A stretch of 64,000 nt of DNA from CAVZYN01 sp963779515 (GCA_963779515.1 CAVZYN010000002.1:186001-250000), one strand, 5' to 3'; shown: positions 29,110 through 38,466, numbered from the stretch's first letter. Notes: generated from the sequence alone by a model not told the origin. Numbers and translations are program-made.

Positions 29110-30102
29110 TCAAATCCGTGCAGTTTCAAACGTCGAGGGGTGGAACAACTCCTCGACAGCGACAAGACGTTGTGACAGGCCTTGGGCGTGGTGCTGGTGC
29201 AGGAAGTAAGCAAGGCATGCACGGTTGGGCGCGACGCCGTAGGGCCAGAAATCACCGCCCATCAAGATCCGCGCATCGTGCAACTGCTGATCGACGAACG
29301 GCAGCATGACCTTGCTCGCCGAGGTGTCGGCGAGCTTCGCCAATGCCAACACCTTGCTGCGTTCGAAGGCCTTGAGCAAGGTTGCTGGTAGCCATGGATG
29401 TTGCACTACGAGCGAACGACGAACGCCCAACAGGTGCATGATCGGAAAGTTGCGTGTCTTGGCGTAGTTCTCGATCGCCGCGCGGCGTGGGTCGGGGAAG
29501 AGCCAGCCGATCTCGGGATGGGACGGGTTCATGACAGACGGCGTGCGCGGTCCGATCAGGCCATCGATTTCGCCGGCCAACAACATGTCCGACAAGGACC
29601 GCCCCGGCGGCGCATCGGTCATGTGGATCCCGTCGGGGATCTTGATGTTGATCTTCTCGGGCCGGCCAGGCTCCTCGATGCCGCCGCGGATCCAATGTAT
29701 GGATTGCGCCGGGACGCCGAAATCTTCCTCGAGAAATGCGCGGATCCAGACGTTGGCGGTGACCTGATATTCGGCAATGCCGATTTTGCGGCCCTTGAGG
29801 TCGGCCGGCGCGGCGATGCCGCGATCCTTGCGGATGTAGACACCAGAGTGGCGAAAGGCGCGCGAGGGAAAGACTGGCACGCCGACATAAGGGTTGTCGC
29901 CTTGCGCCGTTTTCACGGTGAAGCTGCCGAGCGAGAGTTCCGCGATGTCGAAGGCTTCATGCCTGAATGCGCGAAAAAAGATCTCTTCGGGTTCGAGCGT
30001 CAGGAATGCCGGCGACACGCCGTCGATCGTGGCGGTGCCATCGACCAAGGGCCGGACGCGGTCGTAGTCGCCGATGGCGATCGAGAGATTGAGTTTAGGC
30101 AT
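29110..30102 (-). CDS. 4,5-dihydroxyphthalate decarboxylase-like protein
   Basis: The ATG at 30102 gives 330 residues beginning MPKLNLSIAIGDYDRVRPLVDG, which with LTLEPEEIFFRAFRHEAFDIAELSLGSF is typical of the Pht5-like family. The family has a periplasmic-binding-protein fold but lacks a signal peptide here, in agreement with a cytosolic enzyme. Pht5 decarboxylates 4,5-dihydroxyphthalate to protocatechuate. Many family members are uncharacterised, and no phthalate dioxygenase is visible, so the true substrate is open. It is divergent from the class II aldolase gene. Confidence 0.8.
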   Translation of the reverse strand: MPKLNLSIAIGDYDRVRPLVDGTATIDGVSPAFLTLEPEEIFFRAFRHEAFDIAELSLGSFTVKTAQGDNPYVGVPVFPSRAFRHSGVYIRKDRGIAAPADLKGRKIGIAEYQVTANVWIRAFLEEDFGVPAQSIHWIRGGIEEPGRPEKINIKIPDGIHMTDAPPGRSLSDMLLAGEIDGLIGPRTPSVMNPSHPEIGWLFPDPRRAAIENYAKTRNFPIMHLLGVRRSLVVQHPWLPATLLKAFERSKVLALAKLADTSASKVMLPFVDQQLHDARILMGGDFWPYGVAPNRACLAYFLHQHHAQGLSQRLVAVEELFHPSTFETARI

Positions 30103-30242
30103 CGTCGAACCCGCGCGTTGCAATTCGGCCAGCACGCCCGGAACTCCGCATTTTCCGTGCAAACGCGCAAGGGGAATGGCAGACTTTGGCGGCGCGCTGT
30201 GCCGCGACGAGGCCGGATTTGGGATGCGCACGTGGAGGCTTC

Positions 30243-30950
30243 ATGCCGGACTTGATCGATCGGTTGCGGCAGGACATTGCGACCGCGGGCCGGATTCTCG
30301 CGAACGAAGGAGTTCTCGATAGCTTTGGGCATGTGAGTGCAAGGCATCCCTTGCATCCGGAGCGGTTCATGCTGGCGCGTGCGCGGTCCGCGGCGCTCGT
30401 GGTGCCAGATGACATTCTGGAGTTCGGCGCAGACTGTCAGCCAGTGCGGCCAACTGAAGCCCGGGTCTTCGCTGAGCGCGTCATCCATGGCTGCATCTAT
30501 CGCTTGCGACCGGATGTCATGGCCGTGTGCCATCATCATGCGCCGGACATTCTGCCGTTCTGCGTGACAGGCGTCGACCTCGTACCGGTCTTTCATCTCG
30601 GCGCGACGATGGGGCAAGTGGTCCCGTTTTGGGACTCACAAGACGAGTTCGGCGATACCAATCTGCTCGTTGCAACGGAGGCGCAAGGTTTGTCGATGGC
30701 GCAAGCGCTTGGGCCAAACTGGACTGTGCTCTTGCGGCGGCACGGTGCGACGGTTGCGGGTCGCTCGGTACGGGAACTCGTATTCCGCTCGATCTACGGC
30801 GCGCGAAATGCGCAGATCCAGAGCCGGGCTGCGCTCTTGGGGCAGGTCTCGCGACTGACGCCAGGCGAGGCCAAGGCGGCGGAAGAGTTCAATCTCGCAC
30901 CGATCGCGGTCGATCGCGCGTGGGAGCAATGGGCGAGTAACGTCAACTAG
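30243..30950 (+). CDS. Class II aldolase/adducin family protein
   Basis: The ATG at 30243 gives 235 residues. Family features are VLDSFGHVSARHPLHPERFMLAR near the start and the zinc-ligand segment IYRLRPDVMAVCHHHAPD, with a third His in LLRRHGATVAG. Members are aldolases or decarboxylases; the 3,4-dihydroxyphthalate decarboxylase PhtC belongs here, which is of interest next to the Pht5-like gene. The Bug receptor gene follows 41 bases downstream on the same strand, so the product probably acts on an imported carboxylate. Specific reaction not determinable. Confidence 0.88.
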   Translation: MPDLIDRLRQDIATAGRILANEGVLDSFGHVSARHPLHPERFMLARARSAALVVPDDILEFGADCQPVRPTEARVFAERVIHGCIYRLRPDVMAVCHHHAPDILPFCVTGVDLVPVFHLGATMGQVVPFWDSQDEFGDTNLLVATEAQGLSMAQALGPNWTVLLRRHGATVAGRSVRELVFRSIYGARNAQIQSRAALLGQVSRLTPGEAKAAEEFNLAPIAVDRAWEQWASNVN

Positions 30951-30991
30951 GCGAGCATTTTCCATTTTTCTCGGAACTGGAGACCACGTTC

Positions 30992-31981
30992 ATGAACCCA
31001 TCTTCGCGATTTTTGGCGCTAGCATGCGCAGTGGTTTGCTTGGCGATGACCGCGACCGCGGCGTTGCCGCAAACGGCGACACCTTATCCCGAGCGAACGA
31101 TCAAGCTGGTGGTGCCCTATGCGCCGGGCGGATCGTCGGATTTCACCGGTCGCCTCATCGCGCAAAAAATGAGCGAGGGCTTGAAGCAACCGATCATCGT
31201 CGACAACCGTCCCGGTGCCAACGGCACGATCGGCACGGACGCGGTCGCGAAAGCGGCGCCGGATGGCTACACGCTGCTACTCGCACCACGAGAAATGGGG
31301 ATCAATCCGAGCATCTATGCGAAGCTTCCGTACGACACCTTGAAGAACTTCGCGTGGATCGGGATGGCGACGGAAGGGCACTTCGTCTTGGTCGTCAATC
31401 CTAACGTTCCCGCCAAGACGCTGACGGAGTTCATCGCGCTCGCCAAATCGAAACCTGGAACGATCGCCTACGGGAGCATCGGGCAGGGCAGCGTCTCGCA
31501 TCTCAATATGGAGACGCTGAAGCAGCAACAGAAGATCGATCTCCTGCATGTGCCGTATAAGGGGGCGGGGCCAGCATTGACGGCGACGGTGTCCGGCGAG
31601 GTCTCGGCGACGATCGCGGCGGTGCCCGGCGCCATCGGCTTCATTCGTGATGGCCGTTTGCGTGCTTTGGCGGTGGGCTCCCACGTGCGTTTGCCGCAGC
31701 TCCCCGATGTGCCGACGAGTGGCGAAGCCGGTGGTGGTACTGAAACATTCTTACCGACGTTTTTTGGCCTTGCCGCGCCGGCTGGGACGCCCGCGCCGAT
31801 CATCGAGAAACTAAATGCTGAGCTGAACCGCGTCGTGCAGCTGCCGGATATCGTCGAGAAGCTCAATGCCAGCGGCATGATGCCCGTGCGCACGACACCA
31901 GAGGCCTTCGGTCAGGTGATCGCGACGGACGTCGAGCGCTTCGGTGCGCTGGTGAAGTCGATCGGTATTCAGCCGGAGTAA
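30992..31981 (+). CDS. Bug-family tripartite tricarboxylate transporter receptor
   Basis: This 329-residue periplasmic solute receptor has a signal peptide ending near ALPQTA. The family hallmarks are YPERTIKLVVPYAPGGSSDFTGRLIA, VVDNRPGANG-type IVDNRPGANGTIGTDAVAKAAPDGYTLLL, and LLHVPYKGAGPALTATVSGEV. Bug proteins bind carboxylates, aromatic acids or amides for TctAB-type carriers. No tctA/tctB genes lie nearby, so it is an orphan receptor here, as is common. It probably forms a unit with the class II aldolase gene upstream. Its stop is 6 bases from the convergent tyrS stop. Confidence 0.92.
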   Translation: MNPSSRFLALACAVVCLAMTATAALPQTATPYPERTIKLVVPYAPGGSSDFTGRLIAQKMSEGLKQPIIVDNRPGANGTIGTDAVAKAAPDGYTLLLAPREMGINPSIYAKLPYDTLKNFAWIGMATEGHFVLVVNPNVPAKTLTEFIALAKSKPGTIAYGSIGQGSVSHLNMETLKQQQKIDLLHVPYKGAGPALTATVSGEVSATIAAVPGAIGFIRDGRLRALAVGSHVRLPQLPDVPTSGEAGGGTETFLPTFFGLAAPAGTPAPIIEKLNAELNRVVQLPDIVEKLNASGMMPVRTTPEAFGQVIATDVERFGALVKSIGIQPE

Positions 31982-31987
31982 GCGGCT

Positions 31988-33244
31988 TTACACCGGCCGG
32001 ACGAGGATGTGGCGCTTCTTGCCGAGCGAGAGTTTGATCACGCCTTCAGGGCTGATGTCACTCAGTGTCAACTTGGCTTTTTCGTCGGTAACGGCTGCGT
32101 CGTTGACGCGGAGGCCCCCGCCTTGCACTTGGCGGCGCGCCTCGCTGTTGGATTTGACGAGACCCGAGGTGACGAAGGCCGCCAGCACGCCAAGCTCGTT
32201 CTCGATGTCGGAGCGCGGCAGCTCGATCGTCGGCAGGTCGGTCGACAGGCTGCCTTGCTCGAACGTCTTTTGCGCGGTCGCGGCGGCGGCTTCGGCTTTT
32301 TCGCGACCGTGGATGAGGGCGGTGGCTTCGGTCGCGAGGATCTTCTTGGCGTCGTTGATCTCGGCGCCTTGGAGGCTCGCGAGGCGGGCGATCTCGGCGA
32401 GCGGCAGCGTCGTGAACAGTTTCAAGAAGCGGCCGACGTCGGCGTCCTCGGTGTTGCGCCAGTATTGCCAGTAGTCATAGGGGCTGAATTGATCCTCGTT
32501 AAGCCAAACCGCGCCTTGCGCGGTCTTGCCCATCTTGGCGCCGGAGGCCGTGGTGAGAAGCGGCGTTGTCAGTGCGAAGAGCTGATGCTTCAGGCCCATG
32601 CGGCGGCCGAGATCGACGCCGTTGACGATGTTGCCCCATTGATCGGAACCACCCATCTGGGTGTTGCAGCCGGTGCGCTTGGCCAGTTCGACGAAATCGT
32701 AACTCTGAGCGATCATGTAATTGAATTCGATGAAGCTCATTTCCTGCTCGCGCTCGAGGCGCAGGCGCACCGAATCCATCTGCAACATGCGATTGACCGA
32801 GAAGTGGCGGCCGACCTCGCGCAGCATGTCGATCCAATTCAGCGGCACGAGCCAATCGGCGTTGTCGATCATGATGGCGTCGGATTGAGCCGAGCCAAAC
32901 TTCAAGAGTTTCGAGAACACGCCTTTGATGCTCTCCTTGTTGCGGTCGATCTCTTCGACCGAGCGGATGGCGCGCGTTTCGTCCTTGCCTGAGGGATCGC
33001 CGACGCGTGTCGTTCCACCACCCATCAGTGTGATCGGTTTGTTGCCGGTCGCCTGTAACCAGTGCAGCATCATGCCAGAGATGAGATTGCCGATGTGCAG
33101 GGAGGGCGCGGTGCAATCGTAACCGACGTAGGCGATGACGCCTTGCTTGGCGGCGAGCGCATCGAGGGCGGCAAAGTCGGAGCATTGGTGAATGAAGCCG
33201 CGCTCATCGAGCGTGTTCAAAAAGTCGGACTTGTATTTTGCCAT
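31988..33244 (-). CDS. tyrS: Tyrosyl-tRNA synthetase
   Basis: Class I aminoacyl-tRNA synthetase, 418 residues. The HIGH-type motif is HIGN (50-53) after YVGYDCTAPSL. The tyrosine-binding core shows YMIAQSYDFVEL and MGGSDQWGNIVNG. The KMSKS loop is KMGKT, near residue 240, as in many TyrS proteins. The C-terminal S4 RNA-binding domain is present (LVKSNSEARRQVQGGGLRVNDAAV). It is divergent from anmK, an arrangement common in alphaproteobacteria. Confidence 0.97.
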   Translation of the reverse strand: MAKYKSDFLNTLDERGFIHQCSDFAALDALAAKQGVIAYVGYDCTAPSLHIGNLISGMMLHWLQATGNKPITLMGGGTTRVGDPSGKDETRAIRSVEEIDRNKESIKGVFSKLLKFGSAQSDAIMIDNADWLVPLNWIDMLREVGRHFSVNRMLQMDSVRLRLEREQEMSFIEFNYMIAQSYDFVELAKRTGCNTQMGGSDQWGNIVNGVDLGRRMGLKHQLFALTTPLLTTASGAKMGKTAQGAVWLNEDQFSPYDYWQYWRNTEDADVGRFLKLFTTLPLAEIARLASLQGAEINDAKKILATEATALIHGREKAEAAAATAQKTFEQGSLSTDLPTIELPRSDIENELGVLAAFVTSGLVKSNSEARRQVQGGGLRVNDAAVTDEKAKLTLSDISPEGVIKLSLGKKRHILVRPV

Positions 33245-33348
33245 CGTCTCTGGCCTTGTCTCGGGATGATGTCTTCGTACGGTATGTCGGCCGGTCGTGA
33301 CGCAGCGTCTGCGCCGGAATCGGTCGCAAATTGCACAGGATGGGCACG

Positions 33349-34465
33349 ATGAGCAAGGTCATGCGCGCAATCGGGCTTATGAGCGGCACATCGATGGACG
33401 GGATCGACATCGCGCTGATCGAAACCGATGGGCATGCGCACGTGCGGCCGCTGAGTGCGCAATCGGTGCCGTATTCCGAGGATGTGCGCGCCAAATTGCG
33501 GACCGCGGTCGAGACAGCGCGCGCCATCAAGGGGCGGATGGAGCGGCCGGGAGAGCTTGCAGCCACAGAGCAGATGCTGACGGAGCTGCATGCCGAGGCC
33601 GTGCTGAGGTTCATGGGCAATCTGACGCTGCAGCCGTTCGCAGTCGATGTGATCGGGTTTCATGGCCAGACGGTGCTTGCATCGGCCGGAGCAGGGTTTG
33701 ACGGTGCAACTCGGGGATGGCGGAGCATTGGCGCGGCGCGCCGGTGTCGATGTCGTGTTCGATCTCAGGGCGGCGGATGTGTCGGCGGGCGGCCAAGGTG
33801 CACCCTTGGTGCCAGCCTATCATCGCGCGCGGACTGCGCGTCTCGAGGATCGGCCGATCGCCATTCTCAACATCGGCGGGGTTGCGAACGTCACGTATGT
33901 GGCGCGGGACGGCACATTGACCGCGTTCGATACGGGGCCGGGCAATGCGCTGATCGACGATTGGATGCGGCAGCGGACAGGGCATGCGATCGACAAGGAC
34001 GGCGCGCTGGCGGCGACCGGCAATGTCGACGACAAAGCGCTGCACTATCTGTTGTCGCTGCCGTTCTTCGCGAAGCTGCCGCCGAAGTCGCTCGATCGCA
34101 ACGCGTTCCCGCTCGAAGCCGTCGATCATTTGTCGCCGGCTGACGGGGCTGCGACGTTGACTGTTTTCACGGCGGAGTCGATTGCGCGGGCGCGAGCGTT
34201 CATGCCGGAAGAGCCACGGCTTTGGATTGTCGCAGGTGGCGGCCGCAAGAACCGGTCATTGATGCGCGCCATTGCCGCGCGTGTCGAGAACGCGGTCGTG
34301 CCGGCAGAAGCGGTGCATCTCGATGGCGATCATCTCGAGGCAGAAGCGTGGGCCTATCTGGCGGTGCGGTCGGTGATGGGGCTGCCAATAACGTTTCCTG
34401 GCACGACGGGCGTGCAGGAGCCGATGACGGGTGGTGTGCTGGCGCCCGCGCCACGCATCACGTAG
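33349..34465 (+). CDS. anmK: Anhydro-N-acetylmuramic acid kinase AnmK, one frameshift
   Basis: AnmK opens the anhydro ring of anhydroMurNAc and phosphorylates it in cell-wall recycling. The ATP-binding start AIGLMSGTSMDGIDIALIE is in one frame together with VDVIGFHGQTVL. Then the frame changes and continues HRPEQGLTVQLGDGGALA, ILNIGGVANVTYV and FDTGPGNALIDDWM. The break is at 33676-33679: GTGCTTGCATCGG should read GTG-CTG-CAT-CGG, one T fewer. Repaired length is about 371 residues, normal for the family. The start could also be the ATG at 33340. Confidence 0.92.
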
Positions 34466-34494
34466 TCTCAATCCAGAATCATGAAAGTCCTGCC

Positions 34495-34773
34495 ATGACC
34501 ATGACCCGCTACCTCATCTCGATTTGCACCATGGTGATTGGCAGCATTCTGCTGGCGGTTGGGGTGTTGCTTGGCGCGATCATATGGTCCGGCAAGCCGA
34601 TTGAATTCACGACACGGAATAGTGCCGGCCGGGTGGTGGCGCTGACGCCGGCGGATGGTGACGCCTATTGGTCGCACGCGCGAACGGTGACGGGTGGCGC
34701 CATCCTCGGGGGCGGGCTCGCCTTGATGTTGGGGCTGTGGCTGAAGCGGCAAGTCGATACCACAGGGCGTTGA
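34495..34773 (+). CDS. Small membrane protein of unknown function
   Basis: This is a 92-residue product with two hydrophobic helices (about residues 5-30 and 65-82) joined by a polar loop containing FTTRNSAGRVVALTPADGDAYW. I see no known domain. It lies 29 bases after anmK on the same strand and could be cotranscribed. The start ATG at 34495 precedes a second in-frame ATG at 34501. The following 253 bases contain no gene I can support. Confidence 0.6.
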   Translation: MTMTRYLISICTMVIGSILLAVGVLLGAIIWSGKPIEFTTRNSAGRVVALTPADGDAYWSHARTVTGGAILGGGLALMLGLWLKRQVDTTGR

Positions 34774-35026
34774 CCTGTTTTGGCGATGATCTTGGGCAAA
34801 CATGGACAGGCTTGGGGAAAGCGCGTAGAGTCACGCTCGAAATCCAGATGATCTTTGCCCGGTGAGCCATGACGAAGGCGCGCTATGCCTGCGTCTCGAG
34901 CTGGATTGCCGACGTCGATTCTTGTACGGCTTGTCTTGGATGGGCTGTCGCTGGGACCAATAGTTGAACAACAGCACTGAACCTGGGCTGCCCTGCACAT
35001 TGGCCCCAACACGAGCGAACACCTAG

Positions 35027-35416
35027 ATGTCGACGAGCACCAAGGCCCGCGGACTGAAGCGGATCTGTCAGGACGATGATTGCGGATTGCCATTCTACGA
35101 TCTCAATCGAACCGCGTTCGATTGCCCGAATTGCGGCGTCACTTTTGATGTTGCTGCTGCTGCTGCGGCTGCTGCCGCAAAAGCGGAAGCGCTCAATCGC
35201 GGCTATGGCCGCAAGGGGGCGGTCTTCGCCAAGCCGACGGCTCCAGTCGTCGTCAAAGAGAAGGCGGAGGACGACGTCGATGCTGAGCTTGCCGGGGACG
35301 AGGTCGCGGAAGACGCCACCGCCGAAGCCGATGGCGATGTGATCCTCGAGGAAGACGATGGCACGGAGCCGATCGTCGAAATTGAGCCGATCGTGAAAGA
35401 GGGGCAGGAAGATTGA
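35027..35416 (+). CDS. TIGR02300 family zinc-ribbon protein
   Basis: This 129-residue protein of an alphaproteobacterial family has no known function. The N-terminus has two Cys pairs in GLKRICQDDDCGLPFYDLNRTAFDCPNCGVTF, consistent with one zinc ribbon. An Ala-run helix follows. The C-terminal half is strongly acidic (EDDVDAELAGDEVAED, ILEEDDGTEPIVEIE), probably disordered. It is convergent with the small gene at 35432. Confidence 0.9.
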   Translation: MSTSTKARGLKRICQDDDCGLPFYDLNRTAFDCPNCGVTFDVAAAAAAAAAKAEALNRGYGRKGAVFAKPTAPVVVKEKAEDDVDAELAGDEVAEDATAEADGDVILEEDDGTEPIVEIEPIVKEGQED

Positions 35417-35431
35417 GCCGATCCCGGCTCA

Positions 35432-35626
35432 CTACTTCTTCGCCAGATCCGGCTCACTTGCCATGCGCTCGAACGTTTCGGTTGCGCCTTTGATCCGGTA
35501 CTGGTTCTGGCCGAGTTCCGGTGGCAGCAACCGGATGATTGTGTACTCGCGCGACGAGGCTTGCAGTGTAGACCGGCTCGGCGTGTAACTCACGCGTTGG
35601 CCGACCTTGAATTTGTGCGCTGTCAT
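35432..35626 (-). CDS. Small conserved hypothetical protein
   Basis: This is a 64-residue basic protein starting MTAHKFKVGQRVSYTPSRS, with a centre YTIIRLLPPELGQNQYRIKGATETFERMA. The composition and predicted short beta strands suggest an SH3-like small barrel. The sequence resembles a small conserved family of Rhizobiales whose function is not known to me. It is convergent with the TIGR02300 gene, 15 bases away. Confidence 0.72.
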   Translation of the reverse strand: MTAHKFKVGQRVSYTPSRSTLQASSREYTIIRLLPPELGQNQYRIKGATETFERMASEPDLAKK

Positions 35627-35704
35627 GCCAGCTCCAATCGGGATTGAGCGCCAATACGGGCGCTTCTTTTATCTCTGTCGAAGAGACGCTAGCACAGAAG
35701 TTGC

Positions 35705-35938
35705 TCAGCGGTTGCCGAAATTGCGTACGCGTAGCCGTTGCTTCTGCAGCTCGTTCTGCCGATCGCCGTCGCCAGTGTCGGCCTTGGATTGCGCGGACTG
35801 AGCAAACCGAGCTCGCTCGGCGGCTTTGGTCTGCCGGGTCTTGGCCGCGGCGGCGACACTGGTTTCGCGCTGGGTCATGAGCCACCAGACCCCAATTCCG
35901 GTCAATATGGCGGCAATCGCAGCGAGTACGTAGTACAT
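35705..35938 (-). CDS. Small single-pass membrane protein
   Basis: The ATG at 35938 gives 77 residues beginning MYYVLAAIAAILTGIGVWWLMTQRE, one membrane helix followed by a basic, Gln/Ala-rich cytosolic tail likely to be helical. An upstream in-frame ATG at 35995 would add 19 polar residues but spoils the N-terminal helix. No family recognised. Confidence 0.5.
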   Translation of the reverse strand: MYYVLAAIAAILTGIGVWWLMTQRETSVAAAAKTRQTKAAERARFAQSAQSKADTGDGDRQNELQKQRLRVRNFGNR

Positions 35939-36158
35939 ATCGTGTCTCCCCCAAGGCATGCACAAGGCATGACGCGCATCTGGGCGGCGGGTCACGATCG
36001 ATCGAGCATGGGCCGATATCGTTAAGAATCGTGCCGATTAATGCTTCAACGTTGAAGGTCTGCGCCGCCGTCACGTCTCGCGGTCGTTCGTGACGGTGGC
36101 TGCGCGCGGCCGGACCGTTTATAGCTCGACCAGTCATCGACAAAACGCGGAGGATTGA

Positions 36159-36917
36159 ATGTCAGGCAAGGGCAAGGTTGCGATCGTCACCGGCGGTGGA
36201 TCGGGCATCGGGCGCGCTGCGGCGCTGCATCTTCAATCGGATGGCTGGACGGTCGTCGTGACGGGACGGCGTAAGGACGAGCTCGACAAGACCGTCGCAT
36301 TGGCGAACGCCGGCGGCGGCAAGTTGCACGCGATCGCGTCTGATGTCAGCAAGCCCGCGGATGTGAAGCGTCTGTTCGCCGAAACTGTGAAGGCGCATGG
36401 GCGGGTTGATTTTCTGTTCAACAACGCCGGCATGGGACTGCCCGCCGAACCGTTGGAGAATATTCCATTCGAGAAGTGGCAACAGGTGGTGGACGTCAAT
36501 CTCACAGGCTCATTCTTGTGCGCGCAAGAAGCAATCCGCCAGTTCAAGGCGCAGAAGCCGCAAGGCGGGCGCATCGTCAACAACGGGTCGATTTCGGCGC
36601 ACACGCCACGGCCGCAATCTGTCGCCTATACGGCAACGAAGCATGCGATCACGGGGCTCACAAAGTGCATCGCGCTCGATGGACGGCCGTTCAACATCGC
36701 ATGTGGCCAGCTCGACGTCGGCAACGCGGATACGGCGATGGGCGGACGTATGAAAGCGGGTGTGCCGCAGGCTTCGGGCGAGATCAAGCCGGAGCCGGTG
36801 ATGGATGTCGAGCACTGCGGCTCGGCCATCCGCTACATGGCCTCGCTGCCGCTCGATGCCAACGTCTTGTCAATGGCGATCAAGGCAACGAACATGCCGT
36901 TCGAAGGCCGTGGATGA
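36159..36917 (+). CDS. SDR family oxidoreductase
   Basis: This 252-residue classical short-chain dehydrogenase/reductase uses NAD(P)(H) to oxidise or reduce a hydroxyl or keto group. The cofactor motif is TGGGSGIG (11-18), with NNAG at 88-91, catalytic Ser144, and YxxxK as Tyr157/Lys161. The basic residues T-G-R-R at 35-38 hint at NADP preference. A good ribosome site (GGAGG) lies at 36150-36154. It is followed by its own terminator. Substrate unknown. Confidence 0.93.
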   Translation: MSGKGKVAIVTGGGSGIGRAAALHLQSDGWTVVVTGRRKDELDKTVALANAGGGKLHAIASDVSKPADVKRLFAETVKAHGRVDFLFNNAGMGLPAEPLENIPFEKWQQVVDVNLTGSFLCAQEAIRQFKAQKPQGGRIVNNGSISAHTPRPQSVAYTATKHAITGLTKCIALDGRPFNIACGQLDVGNADTAMGGRMKAGVPQASGEIKPEPVMDVEHCGSAIRYMASLPLDANVLSMAIKATNMPFEGRG

Positions 36918-36940
36918 GCTGCTCTCCCACGGAAGCAAGG

Positions 36941-36966
36941 CGCGCGTGATAACACGCGCGTTTTTT
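36941..36966 (+). terminator. Rho-independent terminator after SDR gene
   Basis: Arms CGCGCGTG and CACGCGCG flank the loop ATAA, followed immediately by TTTTTT. It lies 23 bases past the SDR stop codon. Confidence 0.92.
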
Positions 36967-36988
36967 GTAAGCCGGCGTGTGCCGTTGA

Positions 36989-37933
36989 TCAGATCGATTT
37001 CGGCGGCGCGATCTTGAGCTTTGGCAGGTTGCGCGCGGTCGATGCCGGTTTCGCGCACGTCTTGGTTTTCGGCTGATAGGTTTCGCCGGCGAGGCAGCTG
37101 ATCACCTTTGGAATCTTCGGCGTCGCGGTCTTGCTTGGCGACGTCGGCGCTTTCGGAGCGCCGAGCCCCAGAGGCTTTGGCAATGCTGCGCGGCCCGCAA
37201 TCTTGACCGCAGGTGTCGCGGGTTTTGCCCGAGCTGAGGCCGTCGGCTTGGTGCTCTTTGCAGCAGTGTCGACAGGTGCAATCGGATTGGTCGCGGCGGT
37301 TAGCGCTGCCGGTTCGGGAGCAGGTGCCGCGGTTGCAGCCAGTTGTGACGGTCGCGTTGCCGGTACGGGAATTGGCGGCGTGATGGCGGGCTCTGCGGCG
37401 GTGGGCGATGGCGCGACAGCCGGCACTGGCGCTGCCGCCATCTGGGGTCCGGGTCCGGTCTCAGATACCGCGGTGCCAGCCGGTGCGGCCGGTGACGGTT
37501 GCGCCACGACGGGAGCCGGCGCCACCGGCTTTGGAATGACACGCCGCACTGGGGCGACCATCGGTTCGACGCGCTTTGCGACCGGCACGTTCTGCGGCAG
37601 CGTATTGACGACGATTTGTTGCGGCGTGCTCTTGCCGTGGGATGCTGGCGATGCCGCGGCTGATGCATCGTTCGCCATCGCGCGCGGCGCGTCGGCATCG
37701 GGCTTTTGAGTTTGTGCCGCTGCCGCGTCGTTGGCCGACGATCCTGTGGCACGCGCCAAAAGTGATTGCGGGAGAATGCTCGGATTGGCGAGCGTCGCCG
37801 CACCCATCAAGCCAACGGCTACCGTTCCGGTCAGCAGATGGGATGCGCGTACGCTGAACGGAATGCGGGGCGCAAACCAGCGTCGTCGCGCGGGCGCTCC
37901 CGAAGCAGTCGTTGCCGGAGAGAATTTCGCCAT
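36989..37933 (-). CDS. Pro/Ala-rich membrane-anchored protein of unknown function
   Basis: Start at ATG 37933 gives 314 residues. After a basic N-terminus (PARRRWFAPRIPF) there is one hydrophobic helix (HLLTGTVAVGLMGAATLA, about 31-48), then about 220 residues of low-complexity Ala/Pro/Val/Thr with PAVAPSPTAAEPAI-like units. A small conserved-looking tail follows: KVISCLAGETYQPKTKTCAKPA, with a Cys pair, and a basic end. The layout suggests an inner-membrane anchor with a periplasmic spacer. A longer reading from 38233 would run through hairpins and is less likely. No family recognised. Confidence 0.6.
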   Translation of the reverse strand: MAKFSPATTASGAPARRRWFAPRIPFSVRASHLLTGTVAVGLMGAATLANPSILPQSLLARATGSSANDAAAAQTQKPDADAPRAMANDASAAASPASHGKSTPQQIVVNTLPQNVPVAKRVEPMVAPVRRVIPKPVAPAPVVAQPSPAAPAGTAVSETGPGPQMAAAPVPAVAPSPTAAEPAITPPIPVPATRPSQLAATAAPAPEPAALTAATNPIAPVDTAAKSTKPTASARAKPATPAVKIAGRAALPKPLGLGAPKAPTSPSKTATPKIPKVISCLAGETYQPKTKTCAKPASTARNLPKLKIAPPKSI

Positions 37934-38466
37934 AGGAGATCTCACTCTATACCGTCGCAACGTTTGCATAGGTTGGCGCCAAGGCCAAGCCCCTGCCGCT
38001 CTCTGTGCCATTGAAATGGCACAAGAAAAGGCCGGAAGAGCGGCTTCCGGCCTTTTCCCGTCGAAAATAATGCCACGTGCTCGTCCGTGCACTTGGGACG
38101 CACAGGGAGCGGTGGTTTGGATATGTACCCATACGCCACAAACCAGATACGGCCGACCGCCGCTTTTGGCAGGCCGGCTTAACAATCTGATTTTCAATGC
38201 GTAATGGTCGATGCGCACGGAGCGCAAAGCCATCCAACGCGGGTGGCCTCCTTTGGGTTGCGGATGCTAGGAATCACGCGTTACTGACCAACCAGCTAAT
38301 GCGGTTCTGTGGACAATGTCACGCGCAGGGCGTGATTCCGGAGCAACACAGGCGTTGCAATGGCAATTTGTGGGCATGGCGGAGACCATGATCAGGACTG
38401 TTGGCTTTGCTGACAGCGCAGCAACCGCGGTGTATGGGTCAGGCGAATTCGAGCGATCGGCGCCCC
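37934..38466. other. 533-base intergenic region with tandem hairpins, no gene supported
   Basis: This gap lies between two divergent genes. Apart from the two perfect hairpins at 38004-38056 it contains a short inverted repeat TCACGC/GCGTGA near 38319-38335. Open frames here are short and without recognisable similarity. Promoters for both flanking genes must lie in it but I could not identify them. Confidence 0.7.
38004..38056. terminator. Two adjacent perfect hairpins, terminator-like
   Basis: The first, at 38004-38023, has 9-base arms TGTGCCATT and AATGGCACA around GA. The second, at 38026-38056, has 13-base arms AAAAGGCCGGAAG and CTTCCGGCCTTTT around AGCGG. On the minus strand the second is followed by a T-rich CTTTTCTT tract. 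Because the flanking genes are divergent, a terminator here belongs to neither mRNA end, so it may end a small RNA or act in the leader of the 37933 gene. Confidence 0.75.

Noticed and set aside
34774..35026. tRNA or small gene in the gap before the TIGR02300 gene
   Set aside because: No cloverleaf elements or convincing short frame could be found.
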